The notes below the pieces were generated by a model. That model was not told where the DNA came from. It ran no database searches and saw only the letters and a program-made list of their open reading frames with translations. This document shows, piece by piece, positions 15,905-28,841 of a DNA stretch of 64,000 nt. The first letter of the stretch is position 1. Every line of letters begins with the position of its first letter. Location: NCBI GenBank assembly GCA_038503075.1, contig JBCAML010000005.1:682001-746000 (forward strand), given 5' to 3'. This DNA is from Gyromitra esculenta. Taxonomy: Eukaryota; Ascomycota; Pezizomycetes; Pezizales; Discinaceae. Made by a program: the position numbers and the translations under genes.

Positions 15905-17799
15905 TCACCTTCTTATACTCGTTTGTTCTTCTTATGCAGTTACGGCCGTAGCGAGGGAGATAAAAAAAGAAAGAGAGAATTTGCGTCGAATGGCCCTGGT
16001 TATTTTGGAGTGTAATATGCATTGCCTCGGATTTTGGGTTTGTTTTATTCCATTGTTATCATTTCATATATGGACAACAGTATATTGCTATCTTTCATTG
16101 TGGGTTGGGCTCGAGCAGCTGAGGTGTTTAATGCTGTCGAATATATAGCGGAGAGTGGTCAGCAGGGGGTGGGAGGAGATGACTTGGTGCTCGGGGGAAC
16201 ATAGTAGGGTTTTCTTTTCATGTCAAAGGCGCAGAATTGGCGGTTTCATAGCATCACGATACGATTTCGAACGACATATTCATATATTCATAGGGTTTCA
16301 TTATCTGTCTCCATATTTCCCTTCTTTTTCTTTTTTCTTTTTCTTTTTTCCCTTTCCCTTCGGGTTTTTTGGGGTGGACGATCACAGAAATACATTCGGC
16401 ATTTGGAACGGCAGTGATTTTTTTTCTTTATATTTTCTCGTTCCGGTTTTTTTTTTTAACATTTTGGAAGGGTCCGCCTATCTCCCTGAGAAAGTGGGAT
16501 GATCCAAGAATTTCGGCAAGTAAACGAGGAAGATGGCCAAGACTCTTTCATCCCATCTTGTATTTTTTCTAGGCCGAACAGCGTTTTTCTTCAACATGTA
16601 ACATATTCACGTTTCACGTAGTCACGTTCCTTCTTGGATTCGTGATGAAATCCGCATATTGTATGAAGTGAGCAGGAAGCCTAATACCTGCATTTGCATA
16701 ACTGCACGTAGAGCACACACATGTAGATACTCGAGTTTTACTCAAAATCCTGAGGCAGTTAAATTCTTTGCGGTAACTTAGATCGTTTATCTTGCTGCAT
16801 GCTGTCTAGAATGACCAATCGGCAAAACAATGTGCACAGGCAGGAATAGACGGGAAAATTGTCTTGGTTTGCGCCATTCGCTTCTTGCGGTCCGAGACAA
16901 GCTGCATGGTTTTAGCTTTTTCTAGTGTCTCAGCTGTGGAGCTTCTTTTGGGGCTGACAGAGCCCCAGCCCTGGTTTTCCTCGGCCGCCTGCTTCCAATT
17001 GGCCCAGCCGGCGGAAGACTGGGCTGCATATCGAGATAGCTTTCGTGCTACACGCTTGCCGAGCCTCAGAAGTGTGGGAGCCGCTTTCTAGCTTTGAAGA
17101 TCACGATTCACCAAGTCGGCACAATCCATGAGAGGGCTCCACCAGTGGATCACCATCACCAGATTCAGGACTAACACCACGTGAGGTAAAGATCAGACCA
17201 CCCACGCCAACAGCTTGCACCAATTGCTGTTTTACGGGAAAAAGAAACTTCAAGGTGTGGATGCATTCTACAGTCATTAAAACTTCAGAATCGGTAATCC
17301 TCTTCACAAGGAAGTAACCAGGACTACCAGTTCAAGTGAATCGGATGCCAACAACTGATCTACGCAACTTACGTCCTCCGCACTTCGTCGGCCGCGGGTC
17401 TGTCATCTCAAATTTACAGAGTCCCCTGCATTGGTGGCGTCCCTTTTCATCTTTAACTCGCTGTTACGCAGCTGAAGCCACGGCAAGTATGGCAGATCTG
17501 GTGACTGGCATCTCGCTCGTGGCTGGTTGGGATCCTCGGTTCGAGGAGTCTCCCGCGGAAGTCTTCATTTACACAAAGGTCTTATAATCTCCCCTTGTAG
17601 CACTTGTTTCCATGTAGCTGTTTATTGCCCCTTGCATTATGTTTCCGTGTTGGTTCTGGAACCATGGTTCATGAGGTAGCTGCAAAATAAAGGCTAACAT
17701 CGAATCACCCGGGTTGGCTGTTTCGAGCCATAGATTACTCCGCAGCCAGCTGCAAAAGTCTCTCTGCTCCATCTACAGAGCCTTGTTACAAAAGCAACC
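15905..17799. other. Spacer between the velvet gene and the orphan membrane-protein gene
   Basis: The first several hundred bases, with T-rich tracts near 16320-16460, are probably the velvet gene's 3' UTR and terminator region. A stretch at about 16860-17590 looks more GC-rich and coding-like, with open frames on both strands, but no domain was recognised. It may include 5' exons of the gene at 17800. Confidence 0.45.
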
Positions 17800-20700
17800 T
17801 TGCTGCGTGTTATTCCTCTGCTTCCGAACGGCTCTAGTCCACGTGAATCTCCTGGAATTCGTGCATTGGGGATCCCGGTTGTTGCAGGCAGAAACTGTAC
17901 CGCTGCTCAAACACAGGTTAAGCAAAGGAGGGTCAGCGAAGTCACGCTCGATGGGATTGGGTCTGATGGCTCTAGTAAAAATACATCGGATAGCGATTCG
18001 GATAGCGAAAACTCGATTTGCATTACACAGGTAGCAGGAAAAAAGATGGTAGATAGAGAGGTTCTGAAAAAAGCTGGGGATGAGCAAGCTGAGGATGAGC
18101 AAGCTGAAGATGAACAAGGTGAGGATGGGCAAGCTGAGGATGAACATGCTTTACGTTCTCCTGTTTCCGAGAGCGAGTCACCCACACCCAAGAATATCCC
18201 TACAAACCAGGAGGGAAGGTTTAGAATGCCTGAGAAAGTTAATAGTAGTATCGCAGTGGCGATGTTCGCTGGCGATGAGCATGCTTCTATCACCCAACCA
18301 AAGAGACCTGATACTAGTAATATTTACAATTGCTGTGGCTTTCAGCAAGGACCAAGTAAGTTAAGTAATGGATCGTTGGCTTCTAAAACGAGCATGAGCT
18401 ACTCCCGGGATGCTGAAGGAAATTTTAAACTGGCAAAATCTTCAAATTTGCAAGAGCTACACCGTCGCTCTGACGAATCTTGGAGTTTCATTGAACCTAA
18501 TAATATCGGGGGAAAAAATAGGGTTCTTTCCATCAGTTCTGTGCGGAGGGATTTGTCTCCAATGACGGGGAAGACTCTTGAAAAGATTATTGAGCTCAAT
18601 ACCCCGATTAACGATATATGCCCTGGAGGACAGGACGGAACCACGGAAGACTCAGAAGTAGTACTCTATTCTTCTGGGGTTGCCATGGAAAGCGCAACAG
18701 CTGCGAAAGAGAGTAGTTCTAGAAACACCGACTACTGGATCCCTATTGAGGGTGAAATGATGAGGCAGATAACCTCCGAGACGGATAGATCTAAGGAACC
18801 CGAAACCGGAGAAACCAAAATGATTATTAAACAAGACACACTATTCGTTTGTTTTCCAGGAAATATTCGTAGCGATGCAGTTGGTATGCTCATATTACCC
18901 CTTTATTGTTTAAATTATTTCTCACTTCTTCGTTAGTTATCGAGATAATGCTGGAGATCAAACCACTTTATCTTGAGGGGAAACCTTATGTCACATTCAT
19001 ATTTGCTGGCTTACCATATTGCAACGATGGCGCCCACATTAAATTTCAGATCAAAGATAAGGCTGACTGGAAATTTAATACCTTTCCCGAAATCGCTCCC
19101 ATTGATCAAATGGAGGGCTCATGGGGAAATAAGTTGCATGGCGTTTTAGACTTAAAGAGAAAAATTCACCCTGTTGCTACTAACCGCTCGCTCATAATTA
19201 GGGCCCTCCGGCGTCCAGTGGTCTTAGAAGTATTAAATTTCAAGATGAAGTCAGATATTAGTGCAAGTTTTTTCTGGTCTCCTATTGCCGACCAAATAAC
19301 GTCGGAGTTTGAAATCAACATCGTTTTTTTCGATCTTGAGAAAGACGATGACGCCAATCGTAGTGTAATTAACTTTTATCTAGTTAATGGCCCCGAGAGA
19401 CAAGATGACATGATTGTCGATTCCCCTGAAGGGATCTCAACGGAATTCGTTCTCGGAGATCTTGATTTTGAAAACTATGAGATCTGCGCACGACGCTGTA
19501 GGCTCCTGCGGGTAGAGAGATCTACTAAAGATGCTCATCAACCCCTGCGAATTTGTTTTAGTAAGGTCTTAGGGAAAAAGCACTATGAGATTGGTATTCC
19601 AATTGTGCGAGTCGGGGGGGAAGCTACGCTCGTCAAAGAGAGCATTACCGTTATAAAGCCAAGGCTACCTTTAGAAGTAGTGTTTTGCCCAAACACTACG
19701 TCCTGGAAAGAAACGAATAGTCGATCTAGAGGAAAGGTATCTAAATTCACAAGGACTGGGATAAGTATGAGAGAAGCAAATCCGTCGGTATTCATCTCAT
19801 GCCTCAATTCGGTAATGTCATCCACAACTGAGGGAATGAATCAAGTTTTGTCGGGCAACGATGAGTTTATTAATCGAATTAATTACGAAATACAAGAGTC
19901 AGGAGGGCTTGATGACAGAAGGAATCCAATGGTGGTAGTGAGCATGAGGTTTGATATTGATGTTCCTGTTGAGATAGAGCCAATGGATGAAATTATTCGA
20001 ATTCATACCGGCAGTTTTGGGTTTAATTTTGCTACGATTAACGACAAAATAGCGATCTCGGGTATATTCTTTGAGGATGGTGATGAGTTATTACTTTTGA
20101 ACAGCGAAACCATCCCGGAAAACAAGGAAGACAACGGGCACAAAGGGAAACTAATGATTGGTGTTGAATGGCTCAGCGAGCAAGGTTTGAACCTTTCCTG
20201 TGGGGGGATGATTGAGTTCAGGTTACCACAAGTTACTACAAGGGCTATTGGGAGGATCGACTGTGAATGCGGAAACAAGCAAGGTAGGTCACCTACCTTT
20301 TCTTCCCCGCTTTAAGCGTCGTTCCTCTGTTCTTACTCCTGATACTAATGATCGCTCTTTTCGTAGCTCGTATTATATCCAGGACACAGAGCCTTAGCGG
20401 CAAAGATTCGACTTTTGGTTTCACCAATGGTAAAGTTATAATTTCAGGCAGGGACACTTATAAGAATGATATATTCCTTCAAATTCCGTGCAAGAGAGAC
20501 AATGATACACACCGGGGCCTGGCAAGCAAACCGTCTAGTAAGCGTTCCTCACCGCGAGGAACCACAAGCTCTTCAGAGCTCTCCATGAGTGCAACAAGTT
20601 TCCATTCGATCCTTGATGAAAATTTTGTGGTTGCTCAAAAAAAGGTTCAGGAACAGTCAGGAACTGCTGCACGCAATATAAACGAAGTACCGTTAGATAC

Positions 20701-21319
20701 TCCAGCCTCCTGCTGGATATGGCGCACGAAGGATATCGTAATTATGATCTTGGTGATAGGGTTTCTATGTTTTAACCTAATTCCACAGTCCACACGAAAC
20801 GCAACGCTTAACATTTTACCACGAAATACTAGAGCGATGCTGGAAGAGAAGGAGAGAGTAATCAACGAGGAGTCTGCACAGGGCATACTAGAAAATCCTC
20901 AGTTGCAAAAGCTGCAAAAGACGGGAAGAGATTCAGAGGAATTGTGGTGGTCTGTGGTTGGCAATGGGAATACCAAAGAGATCGGTCATTTTAAAATCGG
21001 TTTATTGGCGATGGAAAATCGGAACGTGGACTCGAATTTTCATGTGGCAAGGATTATTATTGATGGTCGAGAAATTGAGGAACTGGCTAGACATGATTCT
21101 GGTGGAGAGCATCAACTGGACGAGAAAGGACTGATCAAAGAAGTAGAGACTGAAGAAGGAGAAGAAGTGGGCCATGGATTGATAAAAAGGAGTTATAAAG
21201 AAGAGGATCAACAAACAATTACACAAGCTCTCCTGGGGGACGAAAGCATTGGGGAGAAAACGCAACACATCTTGATCAACATCATTAAATTCTTCTGGTT
21301 CTGGGTGTTTAGGAATTAG
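17800..21319 (+). CDS. Large unrecognised protein with a single clear transmembrane segment
   Basis: I do not recognise this protein. Three long coding blocks join in frame: up to 18883, 18937-20283 and 20367-21319, with GTATGC...TAG and GTAGGT...TAG introns. The first block is open from 17734 but its first ATG is at 18046, giving 1,045 residues; a 5' exon further upstream is possible. Order of features: a Ser/Asp-rich, disordered acidic N-terminus with 15-nt repeats encoding DEQAE-like units (18079-18150); a middle region of about 450 residues with hydrophobic/polar alternation suggesting beta structure; a Ser-rich linker; a hydrophobic helix DIVIMILVIGFLCFNLIP (about 20733-20786); then a charged tail ending in the hydrophobic IIKFFWFWVFRN. 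It contains no enzyme motif I know. Function is unknown. Confidence 0.7.
18079..18150 (+). repeat. 15-nt coding tandem repeat (DEQAE units)
   Basis: Nearly five units of the pattern GATGAGCAAGCTGAG, with substitutions mostly in third codon positions. They encode an acidic DEQAE-like repeat in the N-terminal region of the orphan membrane protein. Confidence 0.85.
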
Positions 21320-24300
21320 TGTAGGAGCTATTATCAGCCTTTCATGAATCACGGGACGGGCCTGAGTGCTAATGGTCTTGGGTTTTATGGGAAGACCATA
21401 AGTGTGTTGGCCAGGTTTCTTCCGTGATCAACAAGGGGTCTGTTGTAATCGATGCCTTTCCTACCTTTTATAATGGCCCACCTTCGGCCCACCTTGGTTC
21501 CTCTTGTAAAAATAAAATAAAATAAAGTGTTCGACTTTCACAGCACGGGGCAAAAATTCAAACCCTTCTAGTCCACTGAGATGCCTAAATCAAGACTGGA
21601 TAGGTCACGTAATGTGAGTGAGTGAGTGAGTGATATCCTGTGACCATGGACACCTAGGTTTGGTGGGATCACAAAAGCGATCTTAAGCTGACATATCTAT
21701 TGATTACTAAATTGAATTCTCGTAACTACCCTCACCTTTCAGTAAGCATATTCTCATAGCCTCGTAGCTAGATATCAATAGCAGATGTATGATTAACCTC
21801 CTTACCGCCGTGTATCTGTTGGGAGTGTCTGATAAATTTTTTGTTGGCCTTTCCCTATTAAGTATTTGCCTAAGGGTTTGACTAGAATTTGCTATAGGCT
21901 CCCATTGAGGGGGGAGGTATTGCTTTCAGAGTATGGGTACCAAAAAAAGAATCACTCAGATCTCGTTTGAGCGAGGCAGGAATTTGCTTGATAGTTTACT
22001 TTATCGAAGAACGTGTCCAGGTAATCACTAATTTATTAGGTGGTGATTCATTCGTAAGTATGATCGCTCAGCACACGCCACTTTAGCATTTGATAACAGG
22101 GCGTTTGATAGCCTAAACGATCGGAGGAAGAAATAAAACAAAATAACATCCTGACCGGTCGATTTTTTCAGTCGCTCGCTTATGTCTGCTTCGTTCCAAC
22201 AACATCACATAAAAGTCAACAGCCGAATGGCCCATGTCCATTCGTTTGGTGTAAACTCAACTTACCCAGGCTGACAGGTCGCTTACAAAAATCATGCACT
22301 TCCATGAGAAGGGGTTACTCAAAAATATCCTGAGCACATAATTTGCAAAATAGGGATTTCGACCCACGCTCTCGAGCTCTTTACGAGGAAGATCTTCGTA
22401 TGATAGGAGCGGGCTATGTGATCCGTCAATGTCTGGCCGAGACGGCACTATTCTCGGCTTTTAGTTCTTTGATCCGAAAACACCCGCCAAAAGGGACCTC
22501 CCGCATCGCAAAACTGGTGCAAGACAAGACAAAGGTCTTGAAGCTTTTGAGTAATCAGGATGAAATATCTCACAATATGAGTACGATGTGGCAATGGTGA
22601 CGTATCAGGATACCCCGAGGCTCGAGAATCCTCATGGGGATGCGAAATCTTGGTAGCAGGTTAGGCTCTAGGCCTGGCACTCTCTCGAACCGGTTGTCAT
22701 CAGATCTTCAGTCATCATTCCTCTATCCCGGTTTCGGAGAAGGTATAGAGGTCCTGGCACCACTGTATTTCCAATTATGTTAGATAAGTAAAAACAAAAA
22801 AAGGAAACAGGAAAGAAGTTGAGTGGTCCGTCGTTTAGCAAAGGCCATCAAAGAGGACTGCTGTATCTCTTTCCTTTAATCCGCCCCACCCAAGAGTCTC
22901 CACGTAACTACATGTAGAAAAGGATTGAAGGACACCTGCTTCATGGACAGGTCGATGGCAATTTCTGAGCAGCTTCCCGGAAACCTTCGTGAGGACTCTA
23001 CGTTCCGAAAGCCCCCGCAGTAACCCTATATCGCGTTTTCCCTAAACCAATAGCCAACCTGTCCATGGCGAAGTCCGTAGTGATATCATCTAGCTGGCTA
23101 CAAGAAATAACCGGAAGCTTGATGGGGCGAAGATGGCTTTACCTCATTCGTATTTTTATTTTATTAGGAAAGTATCAGCTCCATCACCGACGATCACTAG
23201 AGCATACGAGGTTTGGATTGTGATAGACTCTAGTACGGGCCGATGGATGCTATAGCCGAAGACTGGGGGAAAATATAATGAGAACCTCTTTCCCCTGGCC
23301 CTTTCTAAATAGAAGCAAAGTCATTCCTTAATCGAAGACCTCTTAGGCAAATTAATAAACCTATGAGCTTGTATATCGTCTGTAATCAGGGGAAGAAAAC
23401 TAGCTACATGTAATCTAATGAATTTTCAGGGTAAGCTCGTGAGGATGCGTAAGATTATTATTTTAGTTTAAGGGAAGGCGATATACGGGCGAAAACTGCT
23501 GCCATGTGTAGAGTAGTCCAGTTAATAAAATACCCAAACCTCGAGGCCCCCGAAGCTCGTTTAGCTATCAAATTCTTAAGAACCCGGGCCGAACTCTCGA
23601 CTGACGAACTACGATCGGGACGTGATACCTCAGATTTTAATATGGGCGATTTCCGATCTTCGAGTGATCGTGTGTGATCTTTTTTTTTTTTAAACAAATT
23701 GTCAAGAATTTTTGCGCTGAGCTTACTACATTTGTTTAGGTATCTCTTTTTCCATACCTGATTTTTAAAGACCTCTGTCTTCTCGGTCCTTGAGATCGTG
23801 GTTTCTGGTCGGTTTGGCGAATTTTAGTCACTAAACACACGTATCAATGACTAAAAAGAAGAGCATGAAGCAAGTCTGGATGCTGGAACCTAGTGAAATT
23901 AGAGTAACAACTGAACTAGTAATCGTTGATCAACTTGATACCTGGCCCGAGGCACCTCCAAATAGTAAGCTATAAAAGTGATATCTACACTACTGCCCAT
24001 AGGGACCTCATGAACATATAGCAAATGCTGTAGCATTACCAACCTCCCGTTTACATAAAGTTAAACTAAAAACCCAGCCAAATTAAATCCAAAAAACAGT
24101 ACTTAATTCGAATACAATTCCCTTTTCTTTGCATCGTGTGGATCCTTTTCTCTATAGACCCACATGATCCTAACTAACAATAGATTTGTGTTACTTCCCC
24201 TTTACGGGCATTTCGCTTCATGCCTAGGCAGCGAAGAAGAAAAATTACGGCATCTATTATAAGAAAAGCCGTATCCTGCATTCAAATTGACAGAGCCCTG

Positions 24301-24407
24301 CTCACGCCAATTAGTCCTTCCCATGCTCTTCATTTCCACCATACTATAATCCATCCATTTTTCTCTGCCTGTCTTCCAGCGATTATAACTTTATTTCTCT
24401 TCACAGC
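21320..24407. other. Gene-poor spacer
   Basis: About 3 kb with no supportable gene. A (GAGT)n tract lies at about 21615-21631, and an A-rich imperfect AAATA repeat near 21510-21530. Two TACATGTA palindromes are at 22909-22916 and 23405-23412. Short open frames (22343-22600, 23458-23697) show no recognisable motif. The last few hundred bases are probably the 3' UTR of SDC1, which is transcribed from the other strand. Confidence 0.55.
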
Positions 24408-25466
24408 CTACGCGCTCCCATTCGCCCCCTCCACTTTAACCTTTCCGTTCTCAAGGCCCTCTCTATGCATATCTTCCAAAAACCTCGCCAGTGCCAATAA
24501 TGGCTCCTTCGGCTGCTCCCTTGCCAACATCTTCATCCCCTCTAGTAACACAGGGGTGACATTCTCGTTCAAGTATCTCCGTGCTGGTGCCCCCCCTGGT
24601 GGGATCTGGTTCACGGGTAGTGGTGCGGGTGAAAGTTGCTTGGGGGGGACGCTCACAGTTGTAGCGAGGGGAGCAGTAGCAAAGTGAGGTTGGGGTTGGG
24701 CAATTTGTGGTTTAGGCTGTGAGGGTGCGGGAGTTTGTGTTTGTACAGGGGAGACGGCGGAGGGGTGCGGGAGTGTGGGTGGGGGTGAGTGATGGAGGAA
24801 GTAGTTGTTCTAGTTTAAACCCTCGAGTTAGAATCGTTAACTCTTAGGTTGGGGGTGTTAAGAATCGAAGGAGGAACACACTACCTGAGCGCCCCCCGTT
24901 GGGCTCTGTCCTGGGAACTGAGCTTGTCCTTGTTGCTGCGTTGGCGATTGCGCAGCATATCCTGTCTGTTGAAATTGGTACGGCAATGTCATCTTCCCCT
25001 GCTGTGGACTCTGTGTGGGCTGGTACTGAGAACCAATTGATGATGAGCGCTGTGGTTGTTGTTGGGCGCGGTAGTGGTCAAATTGCTGTGTTGGGCTGTG
25101 AGGCTGGCGGAATTGAGGTTCAGCAGATACAGGACTCTGTGAATGGTGGGATGGAGGCCTGTTATAGTCGCCGACAGGGGAATGGCGAGGTTGAGAGGAC
25201 GCAGCGTAGGAGCTGTGGTAGACTGGGGGGAGGGTGGGGTGTGTAGAGGAGGGGGAGGGTTGATGGTAGTAAGATTGTTGCTGCTGTTGCTGTCCCTGGT
25301 GGGGGTAAGGGAGTGAGTGGGCAGAGGGGGGGGGCAGAGAAGTGGGGGGAGTGTGTGTGTTGGAAGCGGCTGGAGGAGGAGGAAGAGAAAGAGAAGCTGG
25401 GGTGGTGGAGGTCAAAGATGTCATGGACAGATCGGCTCTGGACCGGTGATGGGGCTGATGGTCCAT
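24408..25466 (-). CDS. SDC1: Dpy-30 domain protein, COMPASS subunit Sdc1
   Basis: Two minus-strand exons, 25466-24885 and 24809-24408, join in frame (327 residues) through a GTAGTG...TAG intron. Residues near the C-terminus read ARRYLNENVTPVLLEGMKML and then AREQPKEPLLALARFLEDM, a clear Dpy-30 motif: two helices that dimerise and dock on the Bre2/Ash2 subunit. In yeast Sdc1 belongs to Set1/COMPASS, which methylates H3K4. The roughly 270 residues before it are Pro/Gln/Ser-rich and disordered, including a (Q)6 run, making the protein nearly twice the length of yeast Sdc1 (about 175). The start is the ATG at 25466 (MDHQPHHRSRADL); no obvious alternative was seen. It lies downstream of UTP23 on the same strand. 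Confidence 0.88.
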
Positions 25467-25962
25467 TTAGTGTAGGATACTAGACGGGGGTAATGATAGA
25501 CGGGGGCGGAAGGGGTATGGGTTTAAGGGTTCTGCCACAGGGGAGCTAGACGGCGGTAGTAGGGCGTTAGGGCGACCAGGGAGGGAATGGCCTGGCTGGC
25601 TAACGGGCAGCGGGTCAGAGAATAAACAGGAGCTAGAGCACTGTAGGTAAAGTAGGAGTAGGGTAAGGGTAGCGGAGCACTCTGCTGTAGAGTAGGTGAT
25701 GGATGGAAGCTTGTCGGAACAACAGGGAATAGTCATGCGTTAGATAACTTCCTCGTTGGCTGGCGATGACGCTCCGGTCCTCGGTTCGCAAAGCCGCGTC
25801 TCCAGGTGAACGCAGGTCATCCAGGAACGCGAAACAGATGCAGATGCCAAGACAATACGATGCAGTGGTGGCAATCTATAGTTTGTACTGCATATTTTAT
25901 ATTTACAAAAATCCACTCCATCAGGCCAAAGATTGTTTCCCTTGCTATAACACACACATGAA
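25467..25962. other. Spacer between UTP23 and SDC1 (same strand)
   Basis: This should contain the UTP23 3' end and the SDC1 promoter. A minus-strand open frame at 25467-25736 begins with ATG and stops right before the SDC1 start; it is low-complexity, and is more likely leader sequence or an upstream ORF than a separate gene. Confidence 0.5.
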
Positions 25963-26985
25963 CTAGTGGGGCAAAACAAGCCCTTGAGAATCCACCTCAG
26001 CCGCTGTACTCTCCCCGGCTGCAGCACTCCCGTCATTACTGCTCTTGCCAGTTCCATGCTTCCTCCTCCTCTTTCTCTTCGCCTGCGCATCTCCTCCCCC
26101 TTCTGCCTTCATCTCGATCTTCAAACTTGTCACATTTTCCCGGAGGTTCACATCCTCCTCATTCGGCTTCTCTACCCTCTTTTTCTTCTTGACACTCAGC
26201 GGATTTGGACCTTTTGGCCCCTTCCTCTTCTTTTTCTTCTTTTTCTCCTCGTCCTCCTCGTCCTCCCCGCCCTCCTCGCGCTTCCTCTTCACTGACTTTG
26301 GTCTCGTGTCTTTAATCCCTGCTCTAAACTTCCCTCTCTCCTCACGCTCTCTTTTCATCACACTGATCGGCGCCATAGGCTCCATAATCATCACACTCCG
26401 ATTAATATAGACCAACGGCACACCCGGCACCGCCCTTAGATCCTGTCTAATCTCCGATGTCTGTGTTGCAACACAGTATCGGTGTTTGTTTTCTCCGTTA
26501 TGGATAATAACTGACTCCATGCACTCTTTTTCCGAGAGCGGTTCCAGAAGTTCATGGTGGTTACAACGACGCCGCTCGAAGCTCTTAGCGAGGTCAATAG
26601 CGGCGTCTTTGTGTGGGTGGTCCGCAGGTGATAGGGAGTAGAGGTGGCGGATCGAGCATTGAGTTATCACTTTATGAAAGGCTGGTTAATCTAGGTGTCT
26701 AAGGGTGGCAGTTTGGGAAGAGGAGGAGTACTTGGTTTGACTACCCCGTGAAGAGTACGCTGGAGCCCGCCTGGCAGGTCCATTTTGCATTTCGTCGCAT
26801 CTTTGATGATCTCTGCGTCCACTGTATACCTGAAAATTAGCGCTTTCCTTAATTTCTCTCCCCCCTCTCCCCCCTCTCCCATAATGGGCGAACAAACCCA
26901 GTACTTGATAGGGCTCCCGAAAGCCAAAAGTCATATTATACTGCGACATCAACTTTCGATACGCTTTCGACCGCTTCCCCCTCAT
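25963..26985 (-). CDS. UTP23: rRNA-processing protein Utp23
   Basis: Three minus-strand exons fit: 26985-26898, 26821-26732 and 26681-25963 (298 residues), with GTTTGT...CAG and GTACTC...CAG introns. The N-terminus MRGKRSKAYRKLMSQYNM, then GFREPYQVL, VDAEIIKDATKCKMD, LQRTLHG and VITQCSIRHLYSL are the hallmarks of the Fcf1/Utp23 PIN-like family. Later HRYCVATQTSEIRQDLR and PGVPLVYINRSVMIMEP match the rest of the domain. The C-terminal half is a highly charged Lys/Glu-rich nucleolar-type tail. Utp23 is an SSU processome factor needed for release of the snR30 snoRNA during 18S rRNA maturation in the nucleolus; unlike Fcf1 its PIN fold lacks a complete active site. Conservation on both sides fixes the splice sites. 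Confidence 0.93.
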
Positions 26986-28018
26986 GATTGCTGTTCTGAC
27001 AGGAAGCGCCGGATATCAAGGAAAGGAGTGCTTGATACTTGCTAACTATTTGTTGCTGTTGTAGTTTTAGTCGTAAATTGCGGTGTGGTGGGCTGTGTCT
27101 GATGGAGTTTTTGCGAGGCGGATCCGGGATGCACGGACGCGCAGAGGTAAATTTTTAGCCTCATCACGCGTGTCTTGGCGCTATATGAGTGAGAATTCGT
27201 GATGTCAGTTCTACCAGTACTCACACCACACACCCCCGGGATCGCATACAGGCTTGATATGATAGTGAATCTTCGTGACCTATATGTCAGGAGGTCTTTT
27301 TTGATGGACTGGCACTAATCTAAATGCCGATAGACAAAGAGTATAAACCCCCCCCTCCCTTCGAAATCGTTCTCCTCTTTCTTCCTCCATCTTGCTTGAG
27401 GTCAAGGTCAAGAGATAGCATACGTAACAACCCCAAGTTTCAAGTGTTGTTAATTAGTACTCTATCGCTACATTGCCGTGCTTAGGCTGAGTGAACACGA
27501 GTGAGACTTTATGATCCTTAACATCACATTAATTAAGACGCAGTTTTACCTTATTACAGGGAGTTACATGTGTTTATTGACCTAAGATATATGCTGTACT
27601 AAGTTCTATACTACAATACGTGATACTTATCCAAACAAACATACATATATTTACATGTTATGTAGTTTTTCTTCCTGCTTACATTGTGACTTTGTCCACC
27701 ATCTCGTATTCTTGAAGTTAATGAATGAACATATTCGGTCTTTTGGGCGATACACATGCGCTCTCTCGGAGACCATCTTAGATGAGATCATACAAATTAA
27801 AGCTAGAGTGTTGCTATCTCATTCGCTAAAATTTGTCCTGTGACGGTTTCTCCTCGTTAAGGGTTAAGCCCTAGATCCCTATGCCGATATCCCACAATAC
27901 CCATCAACCACACGACATACCCAAATTCCCAAACATCCTGCAAAATCGTAACTGCAATCCAGCAACATCAACCACATCGCCAAATTCACCCCGCCAAACA
28001 CCACCAAAATCTACAAAA
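26986..28018. other. Divergent intergenic region UTP23 / RPS13
   Basis: Should contain both promoters. The sequence just before RPS13 (about 27890-28018) is C/A-rich with CCACCAAAAT-like segments, as in many fungal ribosomal-protein leaders. The open frame at 27655-27843 is short and featureless. Nothing else was recognised. Confidence 0.55.
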
Positions 28019-28841
28019 ATGGGTCGTCTTCACTCCAACGGAAAGGGTATCTCTGCGTCCGCCATTCCATACTCCAGGACCCCCCCCAGCTGGTTCGTTT
28101 CCCCCGACATCAAAGGTACCACGAAGATGACTAATAGTCACATAGGCTCAAGACCACTCCCGACCAGGTCGAAGAGCAGATCTGTAAGCTCGCAAGAAAG
28201 GGTGCCTACCCTTCGCAGATTGGTGTTGTCCTCCGTGATTCCCACGGAATTGCTCAGGTTAAGGCCGTCACTGGTATGCCCCTCCCAAGCCCTACGACGT
28301 TAAGCACCGTTGGAATCTGTAGTACTAACATGAAAAACAGGTAACAAGATTCTTCGTATCCTGAAGAAGAACGGTACGGCTCCACCATGAATAATCCCCC
28401 CCCTTCTCGGCATTCGGTTTTGCCTCTACTTGGTCTTTTGACTGACGGAGTGACATTTTTTTCACCCAATCAGGCATTGCCCCCGAGATCCCCGAGGACT
28501 TGTACATGTTGATCAAGAAGGTTTCTATCCAACCCTTCCTGTTCAGTGTTGTGTCGGGAAGCTAAGCAGATACTGGAATTAGGCCGTCGCTGTCCGAAAG
28601 CACCTTGAGCGCAATCGCAAGGACAAGGACTCCAAATTCCGCCTCATTCTCATCGAGTCCAGGATTCACCGTTTGTCTCGTTACTACAAGACTGTTGGTG
28701 TTTTGCCTCCAGTTTGGAAATAGTTAGTCCCCATTTATTTCCCATCTCTAAAAACGAACAAAAAAGAAGTACCTTTGTGTGATATATTAACGGATATTCT
28801 CTTATAGCGAGTCTGCCACTGCCTCTGCCCTCGTTGCTTAA
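28019..28841 (+). CDS. RPS13: 40S ribosomal protein S13 (uS15)
   Basis: Six exons give an uninterrupted 151-residue protein, exactly the length of yeast and animal S13: 28019-28092, 28146-28273, 28341-28373, 28474-28520, 28583-28722 and 28808-28841. Landmarks are [140 protein letters not shown]. It is a small-subunit protein that binds 18S rRNA near the central domain. All five introns have GT-AG ends. Five introns in a 456-nt coding sequence is dense. No snoRNA was evident in the introns. The stop is the TAA at 28839-28841. Confidence 0.97.
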
